From NCBI GenBank assembly GCA_014925825.1, contig JACGCK010000057.1:186001-250000 (forward strand): DNA of 64,000 nucleotides. The letters run 5' to 3'. Both the position numbers and the translations under genes were made by a program. Of this stretch, positions 1 to 12,294 are shown piece after piece (the first letter of the stretch is position 1; each line of letters begins with the position of its first letter). The DNA is from Pholiota molesta (Eukaryota; Basidiomycota; Agaricomycetes; Agaricales; Strophariaceae). The notes below the pieces were generated by a model. It saw only the letters and a program-made list of their open reading frames with translations. It was not told where the DNA came from and did not search any database.

Positions 1-498
1 TGATTTCGTTCACCTCCGAAATATCGGATATTTTGCTGAATGAAACAATGGTAAGAGTGTAGGTCCGATCTACTGCAAAGATTCTTACCATTTGTTGCAG
101 TTTTGGGGGCAAAAACTTGTTAACAAAAGTGCGATCACAATATCTGCCTCCGCCGAAATATTCCTCCCTTCTGTTTATTCCATAATCTGGATAAGACGGC
201 ATACCCTCCAGTACGAACTATCCCTTTCAACCCTTTCATCCTGGATTCTTCATGGACCTCGAGCGAATTTGATACCGATTTTGGACATGCGATTCGTGCA
301 AGTGCTGCGAATATTCATAACGCAGCCATTGCCCTCGGACAGACAGAGCTTCGGCATGCCCCTGTCTATCCTAATTATGCGGCACTCGGAACGCCTTTGG
401 AAAATATGTATGGGGCGAATGTACCAGCTTTGCGTTCGTTGAGGAAGAGGATTGATCCTACGGATGTAATGGCACTTGCTGGGGGATGGAAATTTTAA
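1..498 (+). CDS. FAD-linked oxidoreductase, C-terminal end (copy 1 of tandem array), partial
   Basis: The 3' end of a gene entering from the left edge. Exon 1-50 (reads ISFTSEISDILLNETM) is followed by an intron 51-100 and a last exon 101-498 ending in AGGWKF-stop. The end MYGANVPALRSLRKRIDPTD..AGGWKF is the typical C-terminus of basidiomycete secreted FAD-binding oxidoreductases of the berberine-bridge/6-hydroxy-D-nicotine oxidase type, which oxidise small alcohols, amines or alkaloid-like substrates with a flavin. The last exon is one base short: it starts in the frame FWGQKLVNKS and must shift near 178-182 to read HNLDKTAYPP. Its first ~180 bases are nearly identical to 2514-2693 of copy 2. 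Family assignment is firm from the match to copies 2 and 3; the substrate is unknown. Confidence 0.85.
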
Positions 499-1003
499 TC
501 AGCAGGCTACATATGATTCGAATAGTAAGATTTGTTTAGTATCTATGCAACTTGTAGTCCTTAACGCCTTAGCGCCTTCAGCAATATTGCCAATGCATAA
601 TTCGATGATATTGCTACTATTTGGGGGGGAAGAGGCGTATTCCGCAATGGCGGCGCGCTTTCCACTGGTGCGGCGATATCGGATCAAATGATGGGTACCG
701 GCCGCGCGGGGTACCCATGTACCTCATACTTAGCGACGCCTCCTCATTGTATTCAAAACTTCGCACCAGAATCTGGCATGATGATAGTGCACAGTACCCG
801 CACCCAAAGTCTATTCTGGCAGGTGAGATAGTCGGCTGGCCGACAGCGGGAGGGCGGTGACGGTGAGGTGAGCGTAAGTCAACCACTTGCGCTTCGATTT
901 TATTTATGACAGCTCTCGAATGGGACTGGCATTTCACAGGGCGCATATAAGTGTGGAGTGCGCGCAGCAGTTGTACGGCCCAGCCTGCCCTTCCTGTCTC
1001 CCG

Positions 1004-3010
1004 ATGAAAGTCTTCTTGTGGGGGTCGCTCTTCATATTCTTCAATCTTCCCTTCGTGATCACAGAATCTGCACAACCTCAACAGAGCTCTCTTTCAGATG
1101 CAGTGTGCATACAAATCGCGCAAACTATATCTTCTGCCAGTGAAGTCTTTTATCCAGGTGATTAGCCACATAGTCGAACGTCTACTGTCTACATGCTACG
1201 ACACATTGATCCTCTATTCAAAGGCGACCCTTTATACGAGAAAGGGATTTTCCATTATGCCACTTCGAGCACTCAGAATTCGAAATGTGTAGTCGAGGCA
1301 GGAACTCCACAGGATGTCGGCAAAATTGTAAGAACTCAAGCTCTCAGTCCAGCATTGAACGATCAATGAATATCTTCAAAGCTCATCATATTGGGACGGA
1401 CTAGAACCCCATTTGCGGTAAACCGTTCGGCTTCTCGTTTGAGAACGTATCTAAGCTAAACGTTAATACAGGTCAAAGGAGGTGGCCATGCGATGAATCC
1501 TGGATTTTCTTCAACACCTGGCGTCCATATTTCTATGTATCGATTCTCGGAGATCCAGTACAACCCAACTTCAGATACCGCCGATATCGGTACAGGATTG
1601 ATTTGTGATGACATTTATGCCGCCCTGGATCCTTTAGGTGTTACGGTCCTTGGAGGACGTGTCTCTGGAATTGGCGTTGCGGGCTTTACATTAGGCGGTG
1701 GTACGCTAAATCAATCAATTCATTGTAGGGGATGAATTTATTGACTGTCTTATTCATAGGCTATTCTTGGAAGACAAATCAGTATGGACTTGCAGTAGAC
1801 AACGTCCTTGCCTTCCAGCTTGTTAAGCCCGATGGCCAGGTCATCGTGGTCACAAAATTCTCTGACTCTGAGCTTTTCTTTGGGCTGAAGGGTGGCTTCA
1901 ACAATTTCGTACGTGCTGTAACCTATACTCTGGGTGACGTTAAAGCTAACTCTAGCTAACGTAGGGTATTGTAACAAAATTTACACTTAAGACGTTTCCC
2001 CAAGGACAAGTTTGGGTAAGTCATTCTGAGGTATATCTTGTAACATTTCAGCTGAAGGTAATGTGTGTTTTAGGGAGGCTCGGTAACTCTTGACGCATCG
2101 ACAATACCTGCTGTCAAAAATGCTACCATCGCATTCCAAGCTTCAACTGATCCCAAGGCTGGTTTGATTACTAGCTATGCCTACGTGCCAGCGTCTCAAC
2201 AGGTGCGATCACTTTTATTGAATGATTCTGAATCAGGCCTCATTGTCTGCCCTTTATTTCCTTCTGAAACTAGGTTTTCGTTTCTTTGCTGTTTTTCTAT
2301 GATGCTCCGACTCCGCCTCTGGAATTGTTTGACGCATTTTTGGCCATTCCATCCCTCCAGTCCGACGTTGGTACAAGGAACTATCTGAGCCTCGTCCAAT
2401 CTTCGGGTATAAATGTTACTGCTGGACTCAGGTAAATGCAGCTCACAACTGCATGAATACTATTTTACTGAATACGAGCTATGCAATAGACAAATGTATG
2501 AAGGGGTACCTATGATTTCGTTCACCTCCGAAATATCGGATATTTTGCTGAATGAAACAATGGTAAGAGTGTAGGTCCGATCTTACTGCAAGGATTCTTA
2601 CCATTTGTTGCAGTTTTGGGGGCAAAAACTTGTTAATAAAAGTGCGATCACAATATCTGCCTCCGCCGAAATATTCCTCCCTTCTGTTATTCCCATAATC
2701 TGGATAGAACGGCATACCCTCCAGTACGAAATATCCCTTTCCAACCCTTCAACCTGGATTTTTCATGGAATTCCACTGAATTTGATGCCGATTTTGAACA
2801 TGCGATTCGTGAGAGCGCCGCGAGTATTCGCAGCGCCGCCATTGCACTTGGCCAGAAGCGCTTCGCCAGGCGCCTATATACCCCAATTACGCGGCGCTCG
2901 GAACGCCCTTGAAAGATATGTATGGGGCAAACATACCGGTTCTGCGGGCGCTCAGGAAAAGGATTGACCCTACCAATGTCATGGCGCTTGCCGGGGGATG
3001 GAAGTTTTGA
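1004..3010 (+). CDS. Secreted FAD-linked oxidoreductase (copy 2), frame broken
   Basis: Begins with a signal peptide (MKVFLWGSLFIFFNLPFVIT) and runs through about eight introns to AGGWKF-stop at 3010. Visible blocks in order: GDPLYEKGIFHYATSST; GRTRTPFAV; VKGGGHAMNPGFSSTPGVH, which is the flavin-attachment region of the PCMH-type FAD domain (His of GGHA expected to bind FAD covalently); VTVLGGRVSGIGVAGFTLGGG; GYSWKTNQYGLAVDN; LFFGLKGGFNNF; and the substrate-domain tail. Expected product about 480 residues, oxidising a small molecule outside the cell or in the secretory pathway. Two one-base losses break the last exon: near 2687-2693 (PSV then HNLDRTAYPP in another frame) and near 2853 (GQK then ALRQAPIYPNYAALGTPL). 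Copies 1 and 3 show similar breaks, so they may be sequence errors rather than decay. Confidence 0.85.
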
Positions 3011-3628
3011 CTGGAGTTTTCTGAAAGCAACAAACAATAAAGAGTGAATTAAGCAGAAACTGGCAGATCGCTGTATGTATTCGTTAGATAATTACGGTAC
3101 ATACATATGTAATTTGCATTCGTACATCGATATCAGCAGCAACAGATTGACGGCATTATTCATTTCGAGTTTGTTTCGAGTCGACCGATTTTGGTTTGCT
3201 GCTTAGTAGTAGTGTAGCGCGTGCGCGTGACTGGCATCTGCGTCGCGAGGCGCGACTCAGATGCCACCGCAACTTAAACTGCGACACTTCATTCGAACTT
3301 TCAAGACACCAAGCTATCCACATTTTAGGCTTACATGACATAGATGCGACTGAATATCTGGCTTCAGATCCTTTTCCACAAGCACACACAACCAGTGAAA
3401 CTGGCACCACTAGCGGATGATTAAGGCGCCCACACATACCGACTCCATTTTCACTTAGCTAACATGAATGATGAGGTGATAAGCAATCTGCATAGGCTCG
3501 TCGACCAACTATAGAAGGCTCAGGACCCTACCTCGTTTATGGAAGGGTATATAATCCATGAAATCGACAAATCTATACTGTGGTTCGGATTCTATTCCTA
3601 GAGGAATCCTGACGAAACATCTGCTGCA
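3011..3628. other. Intergenic between oxidoreductase copies 2 and 3
   Basis: No gene recognised. Holds the downstream region of copy 2 and the upstream region of copy 3; an open frame on either strand here has no family resemblance. Confidence 0.4.
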
Positions 3629-5647
3629 ATGCTTCCTACTTTGCGAATGCTCCTGGGACTCATATGCATAGCGTTCCTCAATAGACATTGCTATGGTTAT
3701 TCTTCTCGACAAATGCCCATGTTCGCAGAGGCTGCGTGCTTTCGCATTGCCCACGTCCTGTCACCGGCCAGCGCTGTGTACTACCCAGGTGAGTCATTTC
3801 AAGTTCATCAATGAGAAGAGCATTGCTCATCATGTCTATCTACAAGGAGACCTCTTTATGAGAAGGGTGTTTATCATTATGCTATTTCGAGCACACAACC
3901 CTCGAAGTGCGTCGTTGAAGCAGGTACTCCAAGTGATGTTGGAAAAACTGTAAGCAATATTGGTATGCCCAGGAGCCATTTTTGATATCGTTCCACTTTC
4001 TACAAAGCTCGTGATTCTAGGAAAAACAAGAACCCCATTTGCAGTCAGCCTACGAGCTATTTGTTCTGTTATCGCCACGTTGTACTGATTAAATTCAAAA
4101 GGTGAAGAGCGGAGGACACGCCACCAACCCTGGATTTTCCTCAACACCTGACGTCCATATTTCATTGTATCGACTCTCTGAGGTCAAATATGACCCTGAG
4201 TTACAAACAGCTACTATCGGGACAGGGCTAATCTGGGACGATGTCTACGCTGCCCTAGAGCCTTTCGGTGTTAGCGTCTTGGGAGGCCGGGTCACCGGAA
4301 TCGGTGTGGGTGGATTCATTCTGGGGGGAGGTAAGCTCCAGAGCATACGACTTTGTTTCGGTATTTATCAGGTTGTTAGGCTATTCATGGCAGACCAACC
4401 AATTTGGACTCGCGATTGACAACGTTGTTGGCTTTGAACTTGTCCAGCCTAACGGGCAAATCGTCGATGTGACTAAACAATCCGATCCAGAACTATTCTT
4501 TGGTTTAAAAGGAGGCTTCAATAACTTTGCAAGTTATTTCTAGATGCTCTTCTCTCGAAACTTGGAGCTGATGTTTCCAACGATATTAGGGCATTGTGAC
4601 GAAATTCACACTGAAAACTCATCCTCAAGGTCCAGTTTGGGTAATTGAGTATCACTTGTCTCCGCCGTTGTAATGTGGTGTTTACTTTATCCCAAGGGCG
4701 GTAGCATCTATAACTTGGAAGTAACTATGCCTGCTGTCAAGGCGGCTACAGTCGCTTTTCAGCAGACGGTGACCGATCCCCAAGCCTCCTTGATCATGAC
4801 CTACAACTATGTACCAAGTCTGGAACAAGTGAGCTACCTTAGTTATATACACGGCGAACTCGTGATGGTATGGATTGACATAAGTTTCCTCAGATCGTCG
4901 TTACTCAGTTGATGTTCTACGACGGACCTGTTCCTCCTGCAGGCATATTTGATGCATTTATAGCCATCCCAGCCATTCAATCAGACGTCACAACTCAAAG
5001 CTTCCTATCGTTCATCAAGGCATCGCCCGCAAACACTACTATAGGAGGACGGTAAGCTTTGAACTTCGAGGAAGACTGCACTTATGGCTAAAGATCATTC
5101 TTCTGATGATTTAGCGCGGTGTACCAAGGGTTTCCGATCATGTCCCTCACTCCTACTCTGTCAGATATCATGCTGAACGAATCGAAGGTACGTTGTTTTT
5201 TGTTGTTCAAAGATCGCAGTCCTGTTCATATTCGCTTTGTCAAACTCAGTTCTGGGGGATGGCCCTCGCGGAAAAGAGCCAAGTATCCCTGTCATATGAT
5301 ATCGAGTTGTTTCTGCCTTCAATTTACTCTCACACCTCCGACAAAAGCGCCTATCCTCCAAGACGCGACATCCCTTTCCAGCCATTTAACATGGCATATA
5401 CATGGAACTCATCCGAATTTGACACCGACTTCCATGCAGCGGCTGCTGCTAGTTCAGAGTATATAGTGAAGGCTGCAATCGGGAGGGTCAGACTGAGCTC
5501 CTTCATGCGTCCAGCTATCCCAACTATGCTATTGTTGGAACACCGCTGGAGCAGATGTATGGAGCCAACTTACCCGCTCTCCGCGCGCTAAAGGCTCGCG
5601 TCGATCCCCATAACGTGATGAGTCTTGCAGGAGGATGGAAATTCTAA
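3629..5647 (+). CDS. Secreted FAD-linked oxidoreductase (copy 3), frame broken
   Basis: Same architecture as copy 2: signal-peptide-like start (LRMLLGLICIAFLNRHCYG), SSTQPSKCVVEAGTPSDVGK, LGKTRTPFAV, the canonical flavin-attachment block VKSGGHATNPGFSSTPDVH, GTGLIWDDVYAALEPFGV, VLGGRVTGIGVGGFILGGG, GYSWQTNQFGLAIDN, LFFGLKGGFNNF, and the C-terminal MYGANLPALRALKARVDPHN..AGGWKF-stop. It is diverged from copies 1 and 2 in sequence but collinear in exon structure. The intron after GGFNNF appears to use a GC donor (gcaagt) where copy 2 has gtacgt. One-base losses are apparent at the start of exon 2 (GAC-CT-CTT-TAT near 3852-3857) and near 5486 (AIGR then QTELLHASSYPNY). Same predicted reaction as its neighbours; substrate unknown. 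Confidence 0.85.
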
Positions 5648-5766
5648 TGAGCAGGAGTTGAAGCAGACAGCAATTATTACATATCAAGGCAACCGCGCTC
5701 ATTGAGTGTCAAATAGAGCCGTGGCAATATTCAAACTGTCAGTAGTACCTCAGCTCCTGTACTTGT

Positions 5767-7791
5767 TCACTGAGTGCTCTTTCGAGGGCTTATAACGACC
5801 GGAAGAGGGCCCTTTGCCAATACAAACCTATCTTTCAGGTCCTCTTCCCAGCCTTCCAACTCGAATCCTGGTTCAGGGGTATGTCGAACTGCCTTACGAG
5901 TACGCGGTTATATAGCGAAGCTCCTGCATTGCCAGAGGCTTTCCGGCGCAGTTTGCCGGCCCGAAAGAAAAGGGGATGAAAGCCTCGAGATCAAGCACGA
6001 TGGCGGGATCGTCCTTGATCAGCCACCGTTCAGGCCAAAACTCCTCCGTTCGGGGCGAGAAATAAGCTGGGTGCCGATGGAGTGTGTAGGGAGGGATGAC
6101 CACGGCCGTCCCTTCTGGGATGAACCTATAGTCGAAGTTAGATTGCACAGCCCGTTAGAATACAGAGTGCACAAAACCCACGTCGTTCCAAACGTCTTCC
6201 CTTCACTTCCTTCGGGAGGTGCACGCTGCAGCGAATTCGGAAGAGGAGGTTGTAATCGAAGCGCTTCGTTCCTGAACATCTTCATTGATACATAGCTAAT
6301 CGGAAGGCTAGAGCGATCAGGACTTACGCCACAGCGTTCAGCAACTTGAGTTCGGCCAATTGAGAAATATCAATGGGGGTGCAATCGGCGTACGAAAACG
6401 CCTCATCGATTTCTTGCCGAAGGCGCTGGAAGTATGTGGGTATCGCATGAGGTAATAAAAGATGCAGGTAAGAGCTGTAGAGGTTGTATCGGAGCCGGCG
6501 ATAATAGCTGTTATTGAGTTGTTAAAAATAAATGGGAGCGGGTCGTTCTGACGTCTGATTCGAGAGCTTCCAACTAAGAAAGACAATGATAATAAATCAG
6601 ATGAAGATAGGAAAGGGATTTTTCTCTTACCATAAAGTAGAATAAATCGTGTTTTTGCACATCCTTATCGCATCGGATCTTGGCTTGCTTCATAGCAAAT
6701 AACGCAAACTTTTTGATGCTCGACCCTGCGAATGGTGCAGCATGTATCATACGAGTGACCCATGGGACGTGCTGAAGGACGGATGGCCAACTTTGATTGC
6801 AACGTAATTTGGAATGTGAAAAAGTAGACATCCATAAAACGATACTCACAAGAGCCCAGTCTCCAGATTTTGAAAATTCCGTCCTTATCACCATCACGCA
6901 CTAAATTGAACTCGGCACCAAAGCTTTGAAAAATGATTAGTGGGTCTCTTCAGACGGATGAACAATGCATATATTTACGCCATGACGCCCATAAAGTCAA
7001 ATCTGTGAGTAAAGTCAAATTCACAACTTACTTCAGATAATGAGAATGAACGTACGTGAGGTAACTTATCCATCTCGCCAGATCAATGTGTCCTTCCTGA
7101 TCTGGTGACAACCGAGACGTTCCCTCCAGCAGATGCGTGAACTGATTGACCTCGTTGATGAGAATTTCCTCGTAACTTTTCAATGGGGTTCCTTGAAAGC
7201 TTGGTTCCAGGGCCTCCGTAGCTGTGCGTGACGCTGGGATTTTTGACGCTGATAAGCTTATTGTTGTCGTTCTGCTCGTTTGTGGAACTGAAGGAGCGGC
7301 CATCCCAAACTGATTGAACGTATACAACTTTGAATACATTATTTTGGAAAATTCAGGCTGGATATTACGCACGAGGGCCCTTTGGCAGTCCTGGAGATCC
7401 TAGGATATGCGGAATAAAATTCTTATCGGCTATCGAAAGTTCGTTGGGCCCTTTTCACGTTGAATGAGAAACAGATGCGCGAAGTTTAAAAGAGTCACTC
7501 ACCCACACGAACGATTGGGCCGTATATCGCATGCAGTGCCTGATGATACTGATGCCCCCGTCCTCGGTAGGCGATGAACGCGGTCCACAGTTTCGAGATT
7601 TTGCAGATGGCGGGACCTGGGTATTGGGAAAGAGGATGAAACGGCGAAGTGCGATACGCGATGATCGAGCTGAGTAGAGTTAGGATGAAGATCGAGTAGC
7701 TGTACAAGCTAGAACGCAGAGAGATGCTTCCATCGTAGTAAATCGAGAGGACACCGGGAATCAGTGCGATAGGGGCAAGTAATCGACGCAA
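5767..7791 (-). CDS. Cytochrome P450 monooxygenase, frame broken in several exons
   Basis: Membrane-anchored haem-thiolate monooxygenase. From the N-terminus: hydrophobic anchor segments (7791-7640), a proline-rich hinge (PLSQYPGPAICKISKLW), then RVGPNELSIADKNFIPHILG after the first intron, HAQLRRPWNQAF (C-helix WxxxR-like region), the I-helix oxygen-binding motif AGSDTTST (about 6500), the K-helix ExxR as NEALRL, the FWPERWL segment, and the haem loop FSFGPANCAGKPLA with its cysteine ligand (about 5950). The tail QFDIPLN, PGFELEGWEEDLKDRFVLAKG and PLPVVISPRKSTQ-stop is present only after two one-base shifts near 5901 and 5870; others lie near 7190 and 6860. It sits convergent to the FAD oxidoreductase array, so both may act in one secondary pathway (inference). 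Family not assigned. Confidence 0.88.
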
Positions 7792-8859
7792 GGATTTAGG
7801 CTGATAATTTCGCAGCCAAACATGGGTGCTCTAAAATCCGAGTGATCAGGCAGTTCGATGAACCAAAAGATTTTTCAAACGATGTACCAGAGCAAGGAGA
7901 ATGTCCGCCCACATGATGGATTTCATTTTCACTATTTGCCTCTGCTGCGCCTCTGGAAAGATGAGCAGGTCGTTGAGCTATGAGGGATATCGAGAGCAGT
8001 TCGACGAAGCCGTATAACAGAGACAAGGTTAAACGATGTATCAAAGCTTATGCCATTTCGATATGGCCTTTTATACCAAAACCTCGAGTTGCACGGAAGC
8101 TGAAATATCATTTGTCGCTCAAGAAGGCCACTGACAATGGAGTAAGGTGCATTTAGAACGCCCAAATTGAAAGTGTTGATAGAAGCTTACGATCTTCTCG
8201 CACCCACCAAAGCCAAAATTAGCGTTGCCATTTTCCAACAGTTATGCGAGGCGCAGACCAGTAAATCTCGTCCTGTCCAACGTCAAGAAATGAGATGGTC
8301 AACGTATCAAAAATTTAGAGGCATTTAAGACAGTAAGGAGAAGCCGAAATCGTGCGCCCAGGAGGAGGGTCAGAAACCACAACAAGAAAGGACAACTAGC
8401 GGACGATCGACATATGGAGTTCGATAGACCGATTCAGGTTTTGTACTGTCAAATTGGCGGATGGATTCAAGCAGCAGAATCAAGCCCAGAAGATAAGAAC
8501 CTATAAGAGCTCATGGACGTTCATAAGCACGTTCCAGAAGAGATGGCTACCCACTGAGACAGGAACAATGCAAGTCTTAGCAAGTTGATAGCTCCCTGCC
8601 ACACCTCTTATCGAGCCTTGTGGGCTCGGCCAAACTACCTTCCGACAGTGTCGAGATTCGGAGCCAAGAATGCAGCGTAGTAGACGCTGCAAGGCTGGAA
8701 ATAAAGAGGATAACAGGGACGTAAGTACCAGAGTGGAGTCTCCGTACTTCTAGAACGGTCGTGGTCGAGGTCAACGTTCATGATCAAGAATCAAAAATGC
8801 CTTGCGCGACTAACCCCCACCGGACCGGGCTCACCGTGTCATCCTTCTTCAACGTGTTC
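7792..8859. other. Intergenic with unrecognised short ORFs
   Basis: Upstream of the P450. Short open frames exist on the minus strand (for example 8501-8774) but none shows a known motif, and none continues through plausible introns. I see no gene that can be supported. Confidence 0.3.
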
Positions 8860-10335
8860 AACGTTCAACCCCAGAGAGAAATCCAGATCACGGTGTACAA
8901 CAAGACGCAACATCATCTCGCATGTTGTGATTTGTTGTACGATCCGTTTGTGGCGGCCAATGGTTATATTGGAATTCTCACCATGTCAAACGACATCGAA
9001 TTGTATCTCGCACTTCTAAGGGGGAATATAATCATATTCATTTCTATATAACCACAGAAAACAAAGCTATCTAGCAATTTACAGCGCCATCTAACCATAT
9101 CCGAAATGTGGCCGGGATCTCTTCGCACCCAGGAATCCACCCATTACCTGATTGCGGCCAATCCAAAGCATCGAGTCCACAAGTCTACCGAAAAATAGTC
9201 AACGGTGGTTAGTTGATTCATATAATAGAAGTGAGAATGACTGTATGAGCGACTTACTATGTTGAACAACTGTTTGTGACTTCATACGCGGACCAAAAAT
9301 CTTTGAACGAACGATACGTTGAGACAGTTAGTCAAGATGCATTGAAAATGATATGGGAAATGGATGAAACGAACCTTTTCTTGTCTCCTTAGCCATCAAA
9401 GTCCTCACTTCTTCCAGTAAATGATTCAAGTTGTCGAGGAGAACTGTCGCGAGTTGAACAGAAAGGAAGTATTAGCAGTTGAATAGAAGTACTTACAATG
9501 GGTTTTCGACCGAAATTGTTGGAACTGTGGACCGTGGTTGAATCGCCTGCCAGCCCATCTCAAGCCCGTCTTACTGAAGTCAAGTGTGAGCAGATTCACC
9601 GCATATATTCATCAAAAACATACCTCAGCCCTTTAAATCGACCGGGATTACCCAGAATACGCTGTATGGCGATCCATATGTCTCGCTCCGGCATACATGA
9701 GGTTTGTCTCATGTCATGACCGCTAGAACTTGGATGTGAGCGCATATATTCATGCACGTAGATAGAATCTGGCACCTGAGAATTACATACCTGTATATCT
9801 TCGTCATTATACCAGCTAAAGGGATTCTGTGATCTGGGATATTCCCTGCTGGGTCGCGACATTGTCAATAGTTGTTCTCTAGGGAGTAGGGCAAGAAGTA
9901 TCGATGTAGCTGCTGTTTGGCTGGACACATTTCGTCAATGAGTTCATAGCTTTGCCGTTAGAGTGGAAAGAGCACGTATGGGGACGGAACATGATGATAA
10001 GGGGTCGGAAGTTGGATTATGGTGGTAAGAGGAAAGGAGTGTCTCATGCTCAAGTTCACGCAACGCGAGGGATGCATTCTGAGTTTCATCACGTGATTCA
10101 TTTGGCAACGAAATACAGCACAGATATTTTCGGACAATCTACAAGTTCGTGTAAAGTACAGGCGCTATCAAGGCGCTATGGTGGGATGCAGTTGGACCAA
10201 AGTTGGACATGGTTAGCCAAATATTCAAAGCTTACCATAGGCAAACGGAAATTGTGCGATAAGGTTGGATCACGTTACATCAGTCGAATATAGTTGGATG
10301 CGGTTCTACACGGTGAACTGCATTTCTCACTGGGC
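8860..10335. repeat. Direct tandem duplication, unit 1 (about 1.48 kb)
   Basis: Starts at GTTCAACCCCAGAGAGAAAT and ends with the CTGCATTTCTCACTGG segment; the next unit begins with the same GTTCAACCCC sequence. Blocks shared with unit 2 include 8862-9110 versus 10336-10590 (including the TTGTGTACGATCCGTTTGTGG-like segment), 9498-9720 versus 11010-11235, and 10240-10335 versus 11776-11873. The units differ by many substitutions and small indels, so the event is not recent. Confidence 0.75.
9400..9928 (-). pseudogene. Unrecognised gene or gene remnant in duplicated unit 1
   Basis: The minus strand opens with a Met-started segment (MSSQTAATSILLALLPREQL, then SREYPRSQNPFSWYNDEDIQ) followed by a good donor (gtatgt), a segment MRQTSCMPERDIWIAIQRIL then NPGRFKGLR with another gtatgt donor, and then DNLNHLLEEVRTLMAKETRK. 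Frames between segments do not join cleanly. The paralogous unit 2 keeps the DLNH..MAEETRQ segment, suggesting a once-real protein. I do not recognise the family. Confidence 0.3.
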
Positions 10336-11873
10336 GTTCAACCCCAGAGAGAAATCCAGATCACGGTGTACAACAAGATATAACATCATCTCGCATGTTG
10401 GGATTTGTTGTACGATCCGTTTGTGGAGGCCAATGGTTATATTGAAAATCTCATCCTGTCAAACGACATCTAATGGTATCTCGCACTCTGAGGGAGGGGG
10501 AATATAATCACATTCGTCTCTATATAACCACAGTAAACAAATCTAGTATCTAGCAAATTACAATACCATCTAACTATATTTGAGCCAGGATCTCTTCGCA
10601 CGGCGCACCCAGTGATCCCTCCATTACCCTTCCATTACCTTGCCATTACCCGATTGAGGCCAATCCGAAGCATTGCAAGCTGCAAGTCTACCAAAAACAG
10701 TCAACCGTGGTTAGTTGATTCACAATATCGTTGTATGAGCGACCGCCGACATACCATGTTGAAAACTGTTTATGACCTTCATACATGGACCAAATATCTT
10801 CGAGCAAATAATAGATCGAGAGTTAGTGAAGATGCGTTGAACATGGTACTGGAAATGAATGGAACAAACATTTGTCTTGTCTCCTCAGCCATCGAACTCC
10901 TCCCTTCTTGCGGTGAATGATTCAAGTCGTCGAGGAAAACTGTCGCGACTCGGTCAAGCAGAAATTTACTATTGGCAGTTGTATTTAGTTGAATTGAATG
11001 ACATACGATGGATTTCCGACCGAAATTATTGGCGTTGTGGATCGCCGTGGTCAAATCCCCCAGCCGTCTCAAGCCCGTCTCACTGAAGTCAAGCGTGAGC
11101 AGATTGGCCGCATATATGGATCGGAAACATGCCTCAGCCCTTTGAATCGACCGTGGGCACCCAAAATATATGCCATGGTGATCTATATCTTGTGTCCAGC
11201 CTACAGGAGGATTGTCTCAGGCGCTAAAACTTGACTGCGAGTGCATATATTCACATAATTAGATAGAATTTGGCAGCTGAGAGTTATGTACCTTAATACC
11301 TTCGTCACTATATCAGCTAGAATGGTTTTGCGACCTGGAATTCCCTGCTGGATCGCGATATTGGCAGTATTCGTCGTTCCGTAGGGGCTAGGGCATATGG
11401 ACAGCAAGAAGTATCGAAGGAGCCAATGTTTGGCGGGGCGCGTTTGTCAGCAAGTCTATGGCTTTGTTGTTAGAAAGGGAAGAGCATGTAAAGGGTCGCA
11501 TTCCATCAGAGCATGGTGGTAAGAGGAAAGGAGTGTAATGCGCAAGTTCGCGCAACGCGACTCGGACTTCTAGAGACACGTGGCATTTTGAGTTTTGTCA
11601 CGTGGACAACACACAGATAATTTACAACTTCAAGTTCGAGGATCGAGTGACTCGAGTCGGAGTAAAAGTACACTAGAGACAAGGCATGCTACAGAGAAAC
11701 TCAAAGCGCTAGGGATATGTATATGAGAGGTGGCATGCAGTTGGACGTGGTTGGACAAATATTCGAAAGCCTCTCATAGGCAATCGGAAATTGTGCGATA
11801 AGGTTGGATCACGTTGGATCAGTCGAATATAGTTCGATGCCGTTCTATACGGTAAACTGCATTTCTCACTGGG
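10336..11873. repeat. Direct tandem duplication, unit 2 (about 1.54 kb)
   Basis: Second copy of the unit starting at 8860, bounded by the same GTTCAACCCC start and CTGCATTTCTCACTGG end. It keeps all the blocks of unit 1 in the same order, with extra insertions (for example around 11570-11720). Confidence 0.75.
10830..11407 (-). pseudogene. Unrecognised gene remnant in duplicated unit 2
   Basis: Paralogue of the remnant at 9400-9928. At nucleotide level the segment read as AIQQGIPGRKTILADIVTKV aligns with unit 1 SRPSREYPRSQNPFSWYND, but in a different protein frame. The segment VFLDDLNHSPQEGRSSMAEE is the best preserved part. Stops and shifted frames suggest decay. Function unknown. Confidence 0.3.
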
Positions 11874-11914
11874 GTTCAACGTTCAACGTCAACGTTCAAA
11901 CAAACGTTCAACAG
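11873..11914. repeat. Short GTTCAACG-type minisatellite
   Basis: The motif (A)ACGTTCAA is repeated about five times at the right boundary of the duplicated units; a shorter run of the same motif lies at the left boundary (8848-8866), so it may have mediated the duplication. Confidence 0.6.
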
Positions 11915-12294
11915 GTATCTAAAATGCATTGTAATTTTATTTTCGCGACACAATCCTCTTAATGTTCCAATATGACGGCCTCGAAGCTGCCTCGAAAAAA
12001 TACGCGTCCAGAGTTTCAAAGACGCGTGAACGCATCAACGGGCGCAATAATAACCTCCGCGATCATGTGGCCTCCAATTTATTCGGGTTTGTCTGCGATC
12101 ATTTGGACGCCCATCCGTCCCAAGACTTCAAACTCATCCTATCGCACGCTTTACTTCCACATTCTATCTATTACGCAGAACCCGTAAATGTGAGCGCGAC
12201 GAAACTGCAACGCATCTTTGCATTGATTTTTTTTAGGCGTCCGCGGACTGATTGACTTTTTCTCTCTCTCTCTCGTTTGTGTAGATTCTTGATC

